Below are positions 10,240 through 19,385 of a DNA stretch of 64,000 nucleotides, piece by piece; positions within the stretch are counted from its first letter, which is position 1; every line of letters starts with the position of its first letter. The notes beneath the pieces were generated by a model that was given only the letters and a program-made list of their open reading frames with translations, was not told where the DNA came from and made no database searches. A program made the position numbers and the translations under genes. The stretch is from Actinomadura macra NBRC 14102 (lineage in GTDB: Bacteria > Actinomycetota > Actinomycetes > Streptosporangiales > Streptosporangiaceae), in the NCBI RefSeq assembly GCF_001552215.1, contig NZ_BCQT01000005.1, forward strand, positions 62,001 through 126,000. The letters run 5' to 3'.

Positions 10240-11331
10240 TCATGCCAGTGGACGGGTGCCGCTCCACTTGAGCTGCGCGAAACCGGGCTTGATCACCCCG
10301 TTGATCAGTTCGAGGCGCTCGGTGAACGGCGCGAACGCGGACTTCATCGCGTTGACCGTGAACCACTGCAGGTCGTCCCACCCGTACCCGAACGCGTCCG
10401 CGAGCTTGGCGAACTCCTCCGACAGCGTCGTGCCGCCCATCAGCCGGTTGTCGGTGTTCACCGTGACCCGGAAGCTGAGCCGCCGCAGCAACCCGATCGG
10501 GTGCTCGGCGATCGACTTCGCGGCGCCGGTCTGGATGTTGGACGTGGGGCACATCTCCAGCGGGATCCGCTTGTCGCGGACATAGTCGGCGAGGCGTCCG
10601 AGCCGCGGCTCTCCCCCTTCGACCTTGATGTCGTCGATGATCCGCACGCCGTGCCCGAGCCGGTCGGCGCCGCACCACTGGATCGCCTGCCAGATCGACG
10701 GCAGCCCGAAGCCCTCACCCGCGTGGATGGTGAAGTGCGCGTTCTCCCGCTGGAGGTACTCGAACGCGTCCAGGTGCCGGGTGGGCGGGTAGCCCGCCTC
10801 CGCCCCGGCGATGTCGAACCCGACGACACCCGAGTCGCGGTACCGGACGGCCAGCTCCGCGATCTCCTTGCTCCGCGCCTGGTGCCGCATGGCCGTGACC
10901 AGCGTCCCGACACGGATTCCGTACTCCCGGCGCCCTTGCGCGAACCCGTCCAGGACGGCCTCCACGACCTGCTCCAGCGTCAGCCCCGTGCTGACGTGCT
11001 GCTCGGGCGCGTACCGGACCTCCGCGTAGACGATCCCGTCGTTCGCGAGGTCCTCGGCGCACTCGTAGGCCACCCGCGTGAGCGCCTCGGCGGACTGCAT
11101 CACCCCCACGGTGTGGGAGAACGTCTCCAGATACCGTTCCAGCGACCCCGAGTTGGCCGCCTCCTCGAACCACGTGCGCAGGTTGTCCGCGTCCATGGTC
11201 GGCAGGTCCACGTACCCGCACTCGCGCGCGAGGTCCACGATGGTCGCGGGACGGACGCCGCCGTCGAGATGGTCGTGCAGCAGCACCTTGGGCGCGCGCC
11301 GGATTTCGTCGAGTGTGGGCCGATCGCTCAT
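10240..11331 (-). CDS. add: Adenosine deaminase
   Basis: Hydrolytic deamination of adenosine and deoxyadenosine to inosine forms, feeding the nearby purine nucleoside phosphorylase. The 363-residue protein shows the zinc HxH motif in LLHDHLDGG (His19 and His21), HAGEGFG with the catalytic Glu, the LGHGVRI motif with a zinc/active-site His, and NTDNRLMGG in place of the usual NTDDP zinc-ligand motif. Length is normal. The start is an ATG with only a weak site (tagag) upstream. In M. tuberculosis add is followed directly by deoA and cdd; here those lie 18.6 kb away. Confidence 0.93.
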   Translation of the reverse strand: MSDRPTLDEIRRAPKVLLHDHLDGGVRPATIVDLARECGYVDLPTMDADNLRTWFEEAANSGSLERYLETFSHTVGVMQSAEALTRVAYECAEDLANDGIVYAEVRYAPEQHVSTGLTLEQVVEAVLDGFAQGRREYGIRVGTLVTAMRHQARSKEIAELAVRYRDSGVVGFDIAGAEAGYPPTRHLDAFEYLQRENAHFTIHAGEGFGLPSIWQAIQWCGADRLGHGVRIIDDIKVEGGEPRLGRLADYVRDKRIPLEMCPTSNIQTGAAKSIAEHPIGLLRRLSFRVTVNTDNRLMGGTTLSEEFAKLADAFGYGWDDLQWFTVNAMKSAFAPFTERLELINGVIKPGFAQLKWSGTRPLA

Positions 11332-11601
11332 CTCTAGAAACTACCGCCAGGAACCCCCTTCTCACCTGCCATTCTCACGGCCGACGGCCCAGATCACGTC
11401 CCGTGCAGCGGCGTCCAGAAGCCGCCGTCCTCGGATCCAGCGATCGAGACCGGTTCGGCACCTGGCCTGCGGACAAGGCGATCACCGTGCCCTTCGGCGA
11501 CGGCAAGGACACCCAGACCTGGGATCGGGCGATCACCCGCTACGAGGACTAGAGGCGGCCGGCGCGCCGTCTCCGGTGATGCAGCCGCGGCGGCCCAGCC
11601 C
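11332..11601. other. Intergenic region with possible gene remnant
   Basis: No complete gene. On the plus strand an open frame ending at 11552 closes with a protein-like stretch (FGTWPADKAITVPFGDG and onward to an acidic end), which may be the 3' remnant of a lost gene. I cannot place the family. Confidence 0.25.
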
Positions 11602-11979
11602 TCAGCGGGGAGCGGTCGGGCTGCCGATGCGCAGCAGATTTCCGCTACGGTCCACCAGCGCGAACTCGCGCATCCCGTAGCCGGTGTCCACGGGCGCCAC
11701 CAACCGGCTGCCCGTGGCGCGATCAGTGGGCACGCCGATCTCGGCCCACTCCCGATGCACCGCGTCCGCGTCCGCCACGTAGAGGTAGCAGCTGGCGGCG
11801 GTGGTCAGCGGATCGACATCGGTCTGGTGCGAGAAGTGCAACTGCACACTCCCCCGGGCCACAATCAGGTAGCCGTACTCCGGCCACGACCCCCGCTCCT
11901 CGAACCCGAGCCGCGAATAGAAGCCCAACGTCTCATCCAGGTCCCGGCTAGGCAGGATAGGCACCGCATGCTCCTCCAT
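11602..11979 (-). CDS. VOC family protein (glyoxalase/bleomycin-resistance-like)
   Basis: A 125-residue protein with the vicinal oxygen chelate pattern: PSRDLDETLGFYSRLGF at residues 10-26, a central strand ending in HFSHQTDVDP, a second repeat (YLYVADADAVHREWAE), and the terminal EFALVDRSGNLLRIG in which the Glu/Asp fits the family's conserved end. Members bind antibiotics such as bleomycin or catalyse metal-dependent reactions; no specific substrate is suggested. Its overlap with neighbours is nil and it begins the accessory island. Confidence 0.8.
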   Translation of the reverse strand: MEEHAVPILPSRDLDETLGFYSRLGFEERGSWPEYGYLIVARGSVQLHFSHQTDVDPLTTAASCYLYVADADAVHREWAEIGVPTDRATGSRLVAPVDTGYGMREFALVDRSGNLLRIGSPTAPR

Positions 11980-12177
11980 CCCGCCACGGTAACCCGCCCT
12001 TCGGACACTTCAGCCGCACGTTCGGCGCCATCGTCGGCCGGGCTGCCGAGGGCGTACCGCAAGCAGGCCGCGGCGGTGAGCGTGCCGACGTGCTTCACGA
12101 TGGCGTGGACGCGGCCGACCGCCTGACCGCCGTCCGAGCAGTTTCGGATAAGTTTCCAGGCGCCCCGCCGCGTTAGC

Positions 12178-12337
12178 GTGACGTACATGTTCACCGCCAT
12201 GCCGCAAGACCTACGAGACGCTGCTGGGCCGCGGCGTCGAGTTCACCGAGGAGCCCACCGAGCGCCCATACGGGATCGACTGCGGTAACCGCGACCCCTT
12301 CGGCAACCACATCCGCTTCACCCAGCTGAAGTCCTGA
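12178..12337 (+). pseudogene. 3' remnant of a second VOC family gene
   Basis: From 12200 a reading frame gives CRKTYETLLGRGVEFTEEP and then YGIDCGNRDPFGNHIRFTQ before a stop at 12335-12337. This is the characteristic C-terminal half of a VOC/glyoxalase protein. The matching upstream residues (VTYMFTA at 12178-12198) lie in a different frame, so a frameshift sits near 12199. No N-terminal half or start was found, hence a decayed gene. About 200 bases upstream, 11991-12038 reads PFGHFSRTFGAIVG, which recalls an AraC recognition helix and could be another remnant. Confidence 0.65.
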
Positions 12338-12407
12338 GGCCGTCCGCTGCGCCGATGGGTGCCGCCCCGGCGCGACTGTGGCGCGCCGGGGCGGATGTCC
12401 GGATGTT

Positions 12408-13295
12408 CTAGGACGTCGGTGACACCACGCTGTTGATCCACTCCTGGTGCGCGGGCACGTCGGTGTAGATGCCCTCTCCGCTACGGCAGTTTGGGCCCTC
12501 ATCCGGCTCCCCCGGGCCCGGGGGTGAGGTCTCGACCCGGCTGAACGCGCCGATGAGCCGCCAGCCGGTGGGAGTACCGCGCAGCAGTGGGCCGCCGGAG
12601 TCGCCGAAGCAGGGACCGGCCTTGGTCTCGGCGTTGCCGGTGCAGACCTCGGAGACCGGGTCGATGGGCTCGTCGGGGTCCGTGCAGGCGGCGGGCTGGC
12701 GGATCGCGGAGTCGAGTTGTTGTAGCACCGGGGGTTCGCCGCCCGGGGCGCAGAACTGGCCGCTCTCGATGCATCCCCAGCCCAGCAGCCGAACGGGCGT
12801 TCCGGTGGGCTGCCGGACGTCCAGCGGGATCGGCGCGCCGGCGGCCGGCTGGTCGAGCTTGATCAACCCGATGTCGTGGGCGACCGTGTCGCCCTGAGGA
12901 TGCCAGGCCAGCCGCTCGACACCGCGGGTCTCCCCGCCCTGGTCCTTGTGCAGGCTGCCGATGCGCAGCCGGAGGTCCTCCGGCCTCTCCTTCTCGATGC
13001 AGTGCCGGGCGGTGACCACCCACCGGTCGGTGATGAGGCTGCCGCCGCAGAAGTGTCCCGCCCGGTCCTGCACGGAGACCATGAACGAGTACGGCTCGGT
13101 CGCGTCCTGCCCGCCGATGATCATGGTGGACGCGGGGTCGCCGGGCCTGGGCGGGCCGGGCTCGGCCCGCGCGGCCGGCGCCGTCAGGCCGAGTCCGAGC
13201 AGCGTCACGGCCGACGCGACGAGAGCCGGCCGGAGGGAGCTCGCGGGGGCCCCTCCGGCGATGGCTCTCGTGATGGCGAACATTCGTGAGATCAC
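12408..13295 (-). CDS. Secreted trypsin-like serine protease
   Basis: A 295-residue exported S1-family protease. The N-terminus has a signal peptide ending near APAARA (about residue 40), a short propeptide, and mature start IIGGQDA. The catalytic triad is visible: His in VVTARHCIE, Asp in HDIGLIKL, Ser in FGDSGGPL. Six or more cysteines suggest disulfides. The GTG at 13295 is preceded by AGGAGG at ideal spacing, which excludes the longer reading to 13355. Divergent from a second, streptogrisin-like protease gene, sharing a 471-base intergenic region. Confidence 0.88.
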   Translation of the reverse strand: MISRMFAITRAIAGGAPASSLRPALVASAVTLLGLGLTAPAARAEPGPPRPGDPASTMIIGGQDATEPYSFMVSVQDRAGHFCGGSLITDRWVVTARHCIEKERPEDLRLRIGSLHKDQGGETRGVERLAWHPQGDTVAHDIGLIKLDQPAAGAPIPLDVRQPTGTPVRLLGWGCIESGQFCAPGGEPPVLQQLDSAIRQPAACTDPDEPIDPVSEVCTGNAETKAGPCFGDSGGPLLRGTPTGWRLIGAFSRVETSPPGPGEPDEGPNCRSGEGIYTDVPAHQEWINSVVSPTS

Positions 13296-13766
13296 GGGTC
13301 CTCCTGAAAATGGGAGCGGAGGAACGCTCGTCCAGCCCCCGGGTGACGGGATCATCTGTTGACGATCGGTGCCTCGACGCTAGAAGTCCCGGCCCTGGCC
13401 GACGATCCCGCCAGCGCGCCGATTGCGGTACAGGAGGCTGTACCGAGCGGGTACCGCCCGGGTGACATCCATGGGGGCGATTTTGCTCCGAAATGATCGC
13501 GAGAACTGCGACCCACCCCGTGAAATACCGGAAAGCGACGCTCATCGCCGGGATTCATCGAAACATGGGCCGGAAGTGTGCATTCAGGATGCACTGAAAT
13601 TTCAGTTACGGCTGAAACTGGTTACTGACAGCTCGCCAAAGTACCTTGCTGTCACACGCCCTGATCCCGAGCCTCGTGCCGGCGATCTCGCGTGGTCAGG
13701 CGCGTGCCCCGCAACCCAGGTTGCCGCCGACGCCCACCGGCGGTCGGTGGCGAAAGGTGGACAAGA
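13296..13766. promoter_or_regulatory. Divergent intergenic region with two dyads
   Basis: 471 bases without a supportable gene between two protease genes, visibly less GC-rich than its surroundings. It contains two adjacent dyads: GTGCAT-N5-ATGCAC (13578-13594) and the perfect 14-base palindrome ACTGAAATTTCAGT (13593-13606). These are candidate operators for either protease gene. Confidence 0.4.
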
Positions 13767-14825
13767 GTGAACCGAGGAATGCACCTCAAACGCGTGGCCA
13801 CCCCACTGTTGAGTGCTGCGGTGCTGATCACCATCCCCGCATTCGGGGCCGTTCCGGCAACGGCCCAGACCCAGCAGACGGGAACCGTTCGGCAGGCTCA
13901 TTCTCCCCAGACGACGCTGGCCGATCAGCTGACCGGCCGGCTCGGCTCCCAGCACGCGGGCTCCTACGTCGACGGCGCCGGAAACCTCGTCGTCAACGTC
14001 ACCACCGCGGCCGCCGCCCAGCAGGTCACGGCCGCCGGAGCCCACGCCCGTCGCGTCGACAACGGCATCCGGCCGCTGACCGACTCCAAGACCGAGCTCG
14101 ACCGCCTCGCGGGAACCGCGGGCACCACCGGGCTCTCCTGGGGCGTCGACGTGATCTCCAACACGGTCGTCGTCAGCGTCCCCCAGGACGACAACGACGC
14201 CGCCACCAAGGCGTTCGTGAAGCGCGCCCGGTCGCTGGGCAAGACCGTCCAGATCAAGCGCGTCGCGGCGGCGCCGCGTCCGATGGTCGGCCCCGGCGAC
14301 GCGATCATCTCGGGCGGCTCGCGCTGCTCGGTGTCGGCCATCGGCGTCAAGGGCGGGACGGACTTCATCGTCACCGCCGGGCACTGCACCAAGGCCCACG
14401 CCAGCTGGACGACCAAGGACGGCCAGACCATCGGCGACCGGGACACCACCAGTTTCCCCGGCAACGATTACGGGACGATCCGGGTCGCCAACGGCTCGCT
14501 GCAGAACAGCAACGCCCAGCTCACCCAGGTGGGCCGCCCGGCGGTCGGCTCCCAGGTCCAGAAGAAGGGCTCCACGACCGGCACGACCTCCGGGACGATC
14601 CGCGGCTATGACCGCACGGTCAACTACTCCGAGGGCACCGTCACCGGCCTGATCGAGACCAACGCCTGCACCCAGCCCGGTGACAGCGGCGGCTCCCTAC
14701 AGAGCGGCACCACCGCCGTCGGCATCGTCTCCGGCGGCACCACCGGCGCCTGCAAGACCAACTACCAGTCGTACTTCCAACCGCTGGACGAGGCGTTGCA
14801 GGCAGGCGGCCTCACCCTGAAGTAA
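13767..14825 (+). CDS. Secreted S1 family peptidase (streptogrisin/alpha-lytic-like)
   Basis: A 352-residue pre-pro-protease. Signal peptide about residues 1-38 (ending ATAQ), a pro-region of about 130 residues that would act as folding chaperone, then a mature domain beginning near ISGGSRCSVSAIG. Triad residues are seen in VTAGHC (His), NDYG (Asp) and GDSGGSL (Ser), with three cysteine pairs typical of streptogrisins. The GTG at 13767 has AAAGGTGG upstream; the longer reading is basic and unlike a signal peptide. Followed by a clear terminator. Confidence 0.9.
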   Translation: MNRGMHLKRVATPLLSAAVLITIPAFGAVPATAQTQQTGTVRQAHSPQTTLADQLTGRLGSQHAGSYVDGAGNLVVNVTTAAAAQQVTAAGAHARRVDNGIRPLTDSKTELDRLAGTAGTTGLSWGVDVISNTVVVSVPQDDNDAATKAFVKRARSLGKTVQIKRVAAAPRPMVGPGDAIISGGSRCSVSAIGVKGGTDFIVTAGHCTKAHASWTTKDGQTIGDRDTTSFPGNDYGTIRVANGSLQNSNAQLTQVGRPAVGSQVQKKGSTTGTTSGTIRGYDRTVNYSEGTVTGLIETNACTQPGDSGGSLQSGTTAVGIVSGGTTGACKTNYQSYFQPLDEALQAGGLTLK

Positions 14826-14844
14826 CCCCTGTTCCTCCGCACCT

Positions 14845-14874
14845 GTGGGGCTCCCGGGCCGTCGGGAGCCCCAC
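14845..14874 (+). terminator. Terminator after the streptogrisin-like gene
   Basis: A perfect 12-bp stem gtggggctcccg (14845-14856) and its complement (14863-14874) with a 6-base loop, 19 bases after the stop codon. Confidence 0.8.
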
Positions 14875-14938
14875 ACCCTTTCGCACGCCCCGCGCGCTCA
14901 GCACGCTCAGCGGCGCGGAGACCGGTGGGGTCAGGCGA

Positions 14939-15298
14939 CTATGAACCGGTCGCCTTCGCGTAGGCGTCCATTCCTCCGGCGAAGTCGAACACGACGCAGG
15001 GTTCGTCGCCGACGACCCAGGCGTCGTGGCCGGGTGTGACCACGAAGGCGTCACCGGGGCCGGCCTCCTGCTCGGCGCCGTCCCGCATCCGAACCCGGAT
15101 CCGGCCCTCGACGACGTAACCGTTGTGGTGCACCTCGCACAGTTCGGTGCCCGAGATGTCGCTCAGCGACTCCGTCCAGCGCCAGCCGGGCTCGAACGTC
15201 GCCCTGGCGAAGACCAGGCCCGTCATCTGGAGCAGCTCCAGATGCCCTTTGGGAAAGTCCCGCCGCTCGTCAGGCTTGTCGATGCTCTTGATTTCCAT
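14939..15298 (-). CDS. Cupin domain-containing protein
   Basis: A 119-residue small beta-barrel protein. The cupin pattern is visible: FEPGWRWTESLSD, then CEVHHNGYVVEGRIRV with paired histidines and a Glu expected to hold a metal, and the second motif AGPGDAFVVTPGHDAWVVGD. Function is not predictable beyond ligand or metal binding. I use the ATG at 15298, with GAAAGGGGGA upstream; a GTG at 15301 is equally near. Confidence 0.78.
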   Translation of the reverse strand: MEIKSIDKPDERRDFPKGHLELLQMTGLVFARATFEPGWRWTESLSDISGTELCEVHHNGYVVEGRIRVRMRDGAEQEAGPGDAFVVTPGHDAWVVGDEPCVVFDFAGGMDAYAKATGS

Positions 15299-15749
15299 CA
15301 CGATGGGTCCCCCTTTCACCATCATTCCCCACGCTTGCACCCGCGCTGACCAGCGTCAAGGCACCGGGAGCCCTCCTTGCACGGCCGGGGACGAACGCTT
15401 TGCCCCGAGGGGGTGTCCAGCGGCACCGCCTCGGTCGCCGCGTCCACACCGTAAGAATCGCGCAAAGCGACCTCGCCACGCTCAGGATCGAGACGGCGGG
15501 TCCGGCACGGCCCGCTCCGGCACCCTCGTCTTGGGCTACCGCTCTGCCGCCTGACCCGCCGATCGCCCGTGGAGACGCTGAACCGGAATCGCGGCACTTT
15601 AGAGTAATGCGCCTACTCTGGCGCACGGGCACCCGGTCTGAACTAATGACTTTCACGCCATTGGCGTCGATCGCCCCAACAAGCGACTCTCGCAGATGAT
15701 CTGAAAGGGGAGTCTTCACCCATGGTTGGGGCTCGCAGGAGGACCGAAC
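15299..15749. promoter_or_regulatory. Divergent intergenic region with dyads
   Basis: 451 bases with no gene I can support. Two dyads stand out on the side of the lectin-like gene: AGAGTA-N7-TACTCT (15601-15619) and ACGCC-ATT-GGCGT (15655-15667). They may be operator sites. Confidence 0.35.
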
Positions 15750-16079
15750 GTGGTTCCCGACGCGATCGAAATCGCATCGTTCGCGGGCGGCCTGGCGTTG
15801 TCCGCGCTGTCCCTGACCGCGGACCCGGCGTCGGCCGGCGCGGGGCCGCCCGACAACCTGATCTTCCAGTTCAAGAATCTCCAGTACAACCAATGCATGG
15901 ATTTAGCGAACGGCAACACCGCTGACGGGACGCCGATCGGCAAGTACGACTGCGTCCAGGGGACGAATCGGCTCTGGTATTTCGAAAGCTTCGGCGTCAA
16001 ATGCCGCGAGGGCAACGAATGCAGGGTCGCCTACCGCATCCATACGGCGGTCAGGCACTGGAACCTCCTCTCCCAGTAG
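15750..16079 (+). CDS. Small secreted ricin-type lectin-like protein
   Basis: The 109-residue product reads as one beta-trefoil repeat: FKNLQYNQCMDLANGNTADG then GTPIGKYDCVQGTNRLWYF, the pattern of RICIN/CBM13 sugar-binding modules (conserved Cys-x-Asp and a Trp). A full trefoil needs three repeats, so this is a single-module form or needs partners. The hydrophobic segment FAGGLALSALSL ending ADPASA looks like a signal peptide, but its n-region is acidic rather than basic, which is unusual. The GTG at 15750 has AGGAGGA six bases upstream, which settles the start. Confidence 0.65.
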   Translation: MVPDAIEIASFAGGLALSALSLTADPASAGAGPPDNLIFQFKNLQYNQCMDLANGNTADGTPIGKYDCVQGTNRLWYFESFGVKCREGNECRVAYRIHTAVRHWNLLSQ

Positions 16080-16175
16080 CACCCCGCTAGGGAGGGGCTG
16101 CACCGCGGCCCCGGCTGCCACCGGTCGGCCGGACGGTGCGGGGCGGCGGTGCTCCAGCGCGCGGGTATCGGATGC

Positions 16176-18806
16176 CTACCATCCACCGTCCGATGGTGGC
16201 CGAGGTGCCCGCGCGCTGGCCAGCAGGGCGCGCAGCTCGCCCCGGCCGGTCAGGTCGAGCTTGGCGTAGGCGCGGCTCAGCGCGTTGTCGACCGTGCGGA
16301 CGGACAGATCGAGCCGCTCGGCGATGTGCTTGCTGCTGTGCTGGGCGGCCAGCAGCAGGATCTCCCGCTCGCGCGGGGTCAGCAGCTCGACGGAGAGATC
16401 ACCGAGAAGCGGTGTGTGCGCGTCAGGGCAGGCGGCCCGTAGCTGCTCGGCCCGCGCGGTGGTCACCTCGGCCCGGGTGCGCAGGCCGCTCCGCCGGAAG
16501 GCCCGGCTCGCCGCCGCGGTCATCTCGGCCGCCAGCAGGTCCTGGCCCAGGAGTGCGAGCTCGTCCGCGGCAGTGGCCAGGGCCCGGCCGTCCCCGGCGG
16601 CCAGCCCGGCGGCGGCGCGGGCCAACGCCGCGGCCAGCGGAGTGCCCAGGGCGTCGGCGAGCTCCCCGAGCCGGCCGAGATCGGTGCCGCCACCGAACCG
16701 CGCCACGTCGTACCAGGCCAGCGCCTCCTCGCTGGGCGCGCCGTCCGCCACCGCCACGGCCTGCCGCGCCGCTGCGAGGGCCTCGCCGGCCGCTCCCTCG
16801 GCCGCCAGCGTCCAGGCCCGCCATCGCCCGATCCAGGGGTCGAACAGCCGTGGGGCCGGGCCGCGGCGGCGGTCCGCCTGGTCGAGCCAGGACCGGGCCT
16901 CCGCGACCTCCCCGGTCAGTGCGGCGGCGCCGGCAAGCCCGGCGATGCACCAGCGGACGAAGCAGAACATGTCGTTGTCGTCGAGGGCGGCCACCGCCTC
17001 CCGCAGGGACGCGTCCGCCTGCTGCGGACGCCCCCGCGCCACATCGACCAGTCCCCGGAAACCGGCCCACCCGGCCGACATGAGCGGTGCGCCCACGCCC
17101 ACGGTGTCCCGGTAACCCTTGTCTGCGATCGTCCACGCCCGGTCGAGATCGCCGATGCTCAGGTGGGCCAGGCAGAGACCGTACTCGACGTTGACCACGC
17201 CCCAGGGCACCTCAGTACGGTTCGCGGTGGCGACCGCCAGCCCATGCCGGTGGATTTCCGCCGCTTCGTCACCTTTGCCGAGGAGACCGGCCGCGGCGGC
17301 CCCGGCGGTGGCCGCCCAGGTGATCCCGAGCGGGTTCGCGCCGGGCTTGGCGAGGACGTACCGGGCGACCCGCAGCGCCTCGGCGCAACGCCTGTCGAAC
17401 AGCAGGATCCATGAGCGCAGCCCTTGGGCCAGCTCTTCGTCCGGTTCGTCGGCGACCGCGTCGAGGGCACGCTCGGCGGCCCGCACGTCGCCGGCGGCCC
17501 AGTACAGCATCTCGGCCTCGGTGATCGCCGTCCTGGTCCGGACGGGTCCGCTGGCCGCCTTCGCGGGCAGCACGACCGCGGCCTCCTCGCCGCGTCCCCG
17601 GTAGACCAGGATCTGCGCGAGCAGCCGATCGGCGTCCTCGCCCGGCGCCGCGTCACGGGCGGCGCGGGCCAGGCTCTCAGCCAAGATCACCTCGCTCCAG
17701 CCGACCGCCTGGAGGGCGCCGGCGCTCACCACGTCCGGCCGGGTCACCGCCCCGCCCCGCACCTGCCAGATCGCGGCCCGCAAGGCGTCGTTACGCCGCC
17801 GGGACGGCCCAGCGAGCGCGGCACCGGCCAGCCGCCGCCACCGGTCCCGGGCACGCCCGGCCGGCATCCGAGCCCGCACCACCTCGCCGTAGAGCGGATG
17901 GGCGAAGCGGACCAGGAGCCGGGCGCCGGCGCGTTCGACCGCGACCAGGCCGCTCTCCTCGGCCGACGACAGGGCCGTCGTCCCGGCCAGCCTCTCCAGC
18001 AGCGCCAGCTCCACCGGTTCACCGCACGCGACGAGCTCCAGGACGAGCCGGGTGGCCGCGTCGAGCCCGTCCAGCCGCCCGGCGATCAGCTCGGCGACCT
18101 GGCCTTCGGCGCGGTAGGCCCGCTCCAGCCGCCAGACCCCGTAGTGCTGCCGGAGGGCATCGGAGGCGAGGCAGCCCCGCAGGACCTCGCGCAGCACCAG
18201 GGGATTTCCCTCCGCGATGTGCCGCAACCGCCGCCGGCTCGCTCCGTCCAGGGGGCCGGCGAGGCTGTGGTCGAGGAGCCGGTCGACCGTCGCGGACGGC
18301 AGGGCCGGCAGCTCCAGGTCGATCGCCTCGCCGTGGCGTACCAGCGTGGACACCGCGTCCGGGAGCGGCGTCCCGTCCCGCGAGGTGACCACGAAGAACG
18401 CGAGCCGTCTCGTGGCCAGGTGGCCGATGACCGCCGCGGACGCGGGATCGAGGAGGTGGGCGTCGTCCACACCGATCACCACCCGCCCTTCCCACCCGGC
18501 CACGGTCGCCGCAGCCGCCTTCAGCAGCCCTAACCGATCAGCGTCGGGCGGCAGCCGTTCGGGCAGCAGATGAGCGACCGCGCCGAACGGAACCGACGCG
18601 GCCGACAGCGTCCCGGTCACCCACTCGACCCGGCACCCGGCCGCGGCCAGGTGCGACACCGCCTCCCTGGCCAGGCACGTCTTGCCCATACCTGCGGGAC
18701 CACCGATGACGACCGCGACGGCACCGCCGTCAGCGAACGCCGACTCGATCACCGTGAGCTCTTCGTCCCGCCCGAGGAAGGGCCAGTCGGACACCAGACC
18801 GCGCAT
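16176..18806 (-). CDS. LAL-type LuxR transcriptional regulator with AAA ATPase domain
   Basis: An 876-residue regulator. N-terminal P-loop ATPase domain with GGPAGMGKT (about residues 35-43) and a Walker-B-like VVIGVDDAHLLD; a long Ala/Leu-rich TPR-like middle; and a C-terminal LuxR helix-turn-helix (LTPREREILLLAAQHSSKH through the SVRTVDNALSRAYAKL recognition helix). Such proteins activate target operons on sensing a ligand. The ATG at 18806 opens directly before the ATPase domain (SDWPFLGRDEEL); no good ribosome site is visible. Its 5' side faces the SRPBCC operon across a region packed with GCAACC repeats. Confidence 0.85.
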   Translation of the reverse strand: MRGLVSDWPFLGRDEELTVIESAFADGGAVAVVIGGPAGMGKTCLAREAVSHLAAAGCRVEWVTGTLSAASVPFGAVAHLLPERLPPDADRLGLLKAAAATVAGWEGRVVIGVDDAHLLDPASAAVIGHLATRRLAFFVVTSRDGTPLPDAVSTLVRHGEAIDLELPALPSATVDRLLDHSLAGPLDGASRRRLRHIAEGNPLVLREVLRGCLASDALRQHYGVWRLERAYRAEGQVAELIAGRLDGLDAATRLVLELVACGEPVELALLERLAGTTALSSAEESGLVAVERAGARLLVRFAHPLYGEVVRARMPAGRARDRWRRLAGAALAGPSRRRNDALRAAIWQVRGGAVTRPDVVSAGALQAVGWSEVILAESLARAARDAAPGEDADRLLAQILVYRGRGEEAAVVLPAKAASGPVRTRTAITEAEMLYWAAGDVRAAERALDAVADEPDEELAQGLRSWILLFDRRCAEALRVARYVLAKPGANPLGITWAATAGAAAAGLLGKGDEAAEIHRHGLAVATANRTEVPWGVVNVEYGLCLAHLSIGDLDRAWTIADKGYRDTVGVGAPLMSAGWAGFRGLVDVARGRPQQADASLREAVAALDDNDMFCFVRWCIAGLAGAAALTGEVAEARSWLDQADRRRGPAPRLFDPWIGRWRAWTLAAEGAAGEALAAARQAVAVADGAPSEEALAWYDVARFGGGTDLGRLGELADALGTPLAAALARAAAGLAAGDGRALATAADELALLGQDLLAAEMTAAASRAFRRSGLRTRAEVTTARAEQLRAACPDAHTPLLGDLSVELLTPREREILLLAAQHSSKHIAERLDLSVRTVDNALSRAYAKLDLTGRGELRALLASARAPRPPSDGGW

Positions 18807-18849
18807 ACCCGCTATTCGCCGCCCGGTGCGATCGGGATGACCATCTCCG

Positions 18850-18915
18850 GCAACCGCAACCGATGGTTGCGCAACCATGGGACGCGCGCTACCGTTACAC
18901 GCAACCAAAGGTTGC
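18850..18915. promoter_or_regulatory. Operator cluster GCAACC-N3-GGTTGC
   Basis: Two 6-3-6 dyads, GCAACC-gat-GGTTGC (18856-18870) and GCAACC-aaa-GGTTGC (18901-18915), plus extra direct half-sites at 18850 and 18871. The second ends five bases before the ribosome site of the SRPBCC gene. The ArsR protein of that operon is the likely ligand; a near-identical dyad lies before the MFS gene at 21926-21942. Confidence 0.7.
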
Positions 18916-18932
18916 ATATGGAGGTGAAGCGC

Positions 18933-19385
18933 ATGGAGTACGGCAGCATCGAACGCGAGATCCACGTCGACGCCTCACCCGAGGTGGTCTTCGAGGTCGT
19001 CAGCCGCCCCGAGCACATTTCGCAATGGTGGGCCGACGAAGCCGACATCGAAGCCAAGCCTGGCGCCGTCGGTGAGCTCGTCTGGGGCGACAGGACGGAC
19101 GTCCTTCCCATAACCGTGGTGAAGACCGAGCCGCCCCGGCTGTTCTCGTTCCGCTGGTGCTACCCCGACGGAAAGGTCGATGACGCCGCCAACACGCTGC
19201 TGATCACCTTCGAACTCACCCCGTCGGGCACGGGCACACGGATCCGGCTCACCGAGACCGGCTTCCGGGAGATGGGCTGGGAGGCCGCCAAGCTGGAGGA
19301 GCAGTACCGCGATCACGTCGTCGGCTGGGACACCTACGTCCCCCGGCTCGGCGAGTACGTCGCGCGGCTGGTGTCGGCCCCATGA
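18933..19385 (+). CDS. SRPBCC (AHSA1-like) family protein
   Basis: The 150-residue product has the start of the START/Bet v1-like fold (IEREIHVDASPEVVFEVVS, then HISQWWADEADIE) and a C-terminal long helix ending GEYVARLV. These proteins bind hydrophobic ligands in a deep cavity. I selected the ATG at 18933 because GGAGGTGA lies five bases before it; an in-frame ATG at 18918 lacks a site. The stop overlaps the arsR start by four bases. Confidence 0.85.
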   Translation: MEYGSIEREIHVDASPEVVFEVVSRPEHISQWWADEADIEAKPGAVGELVWGDRTDVLPITVVKTEPPRLFSFRWCYPDGKVDDAANTLLITFELTPSGTGTRIRLTETGFREMGWEAAKLEEQYRDHVVGWDTYVPRLGEYVARLVSAP

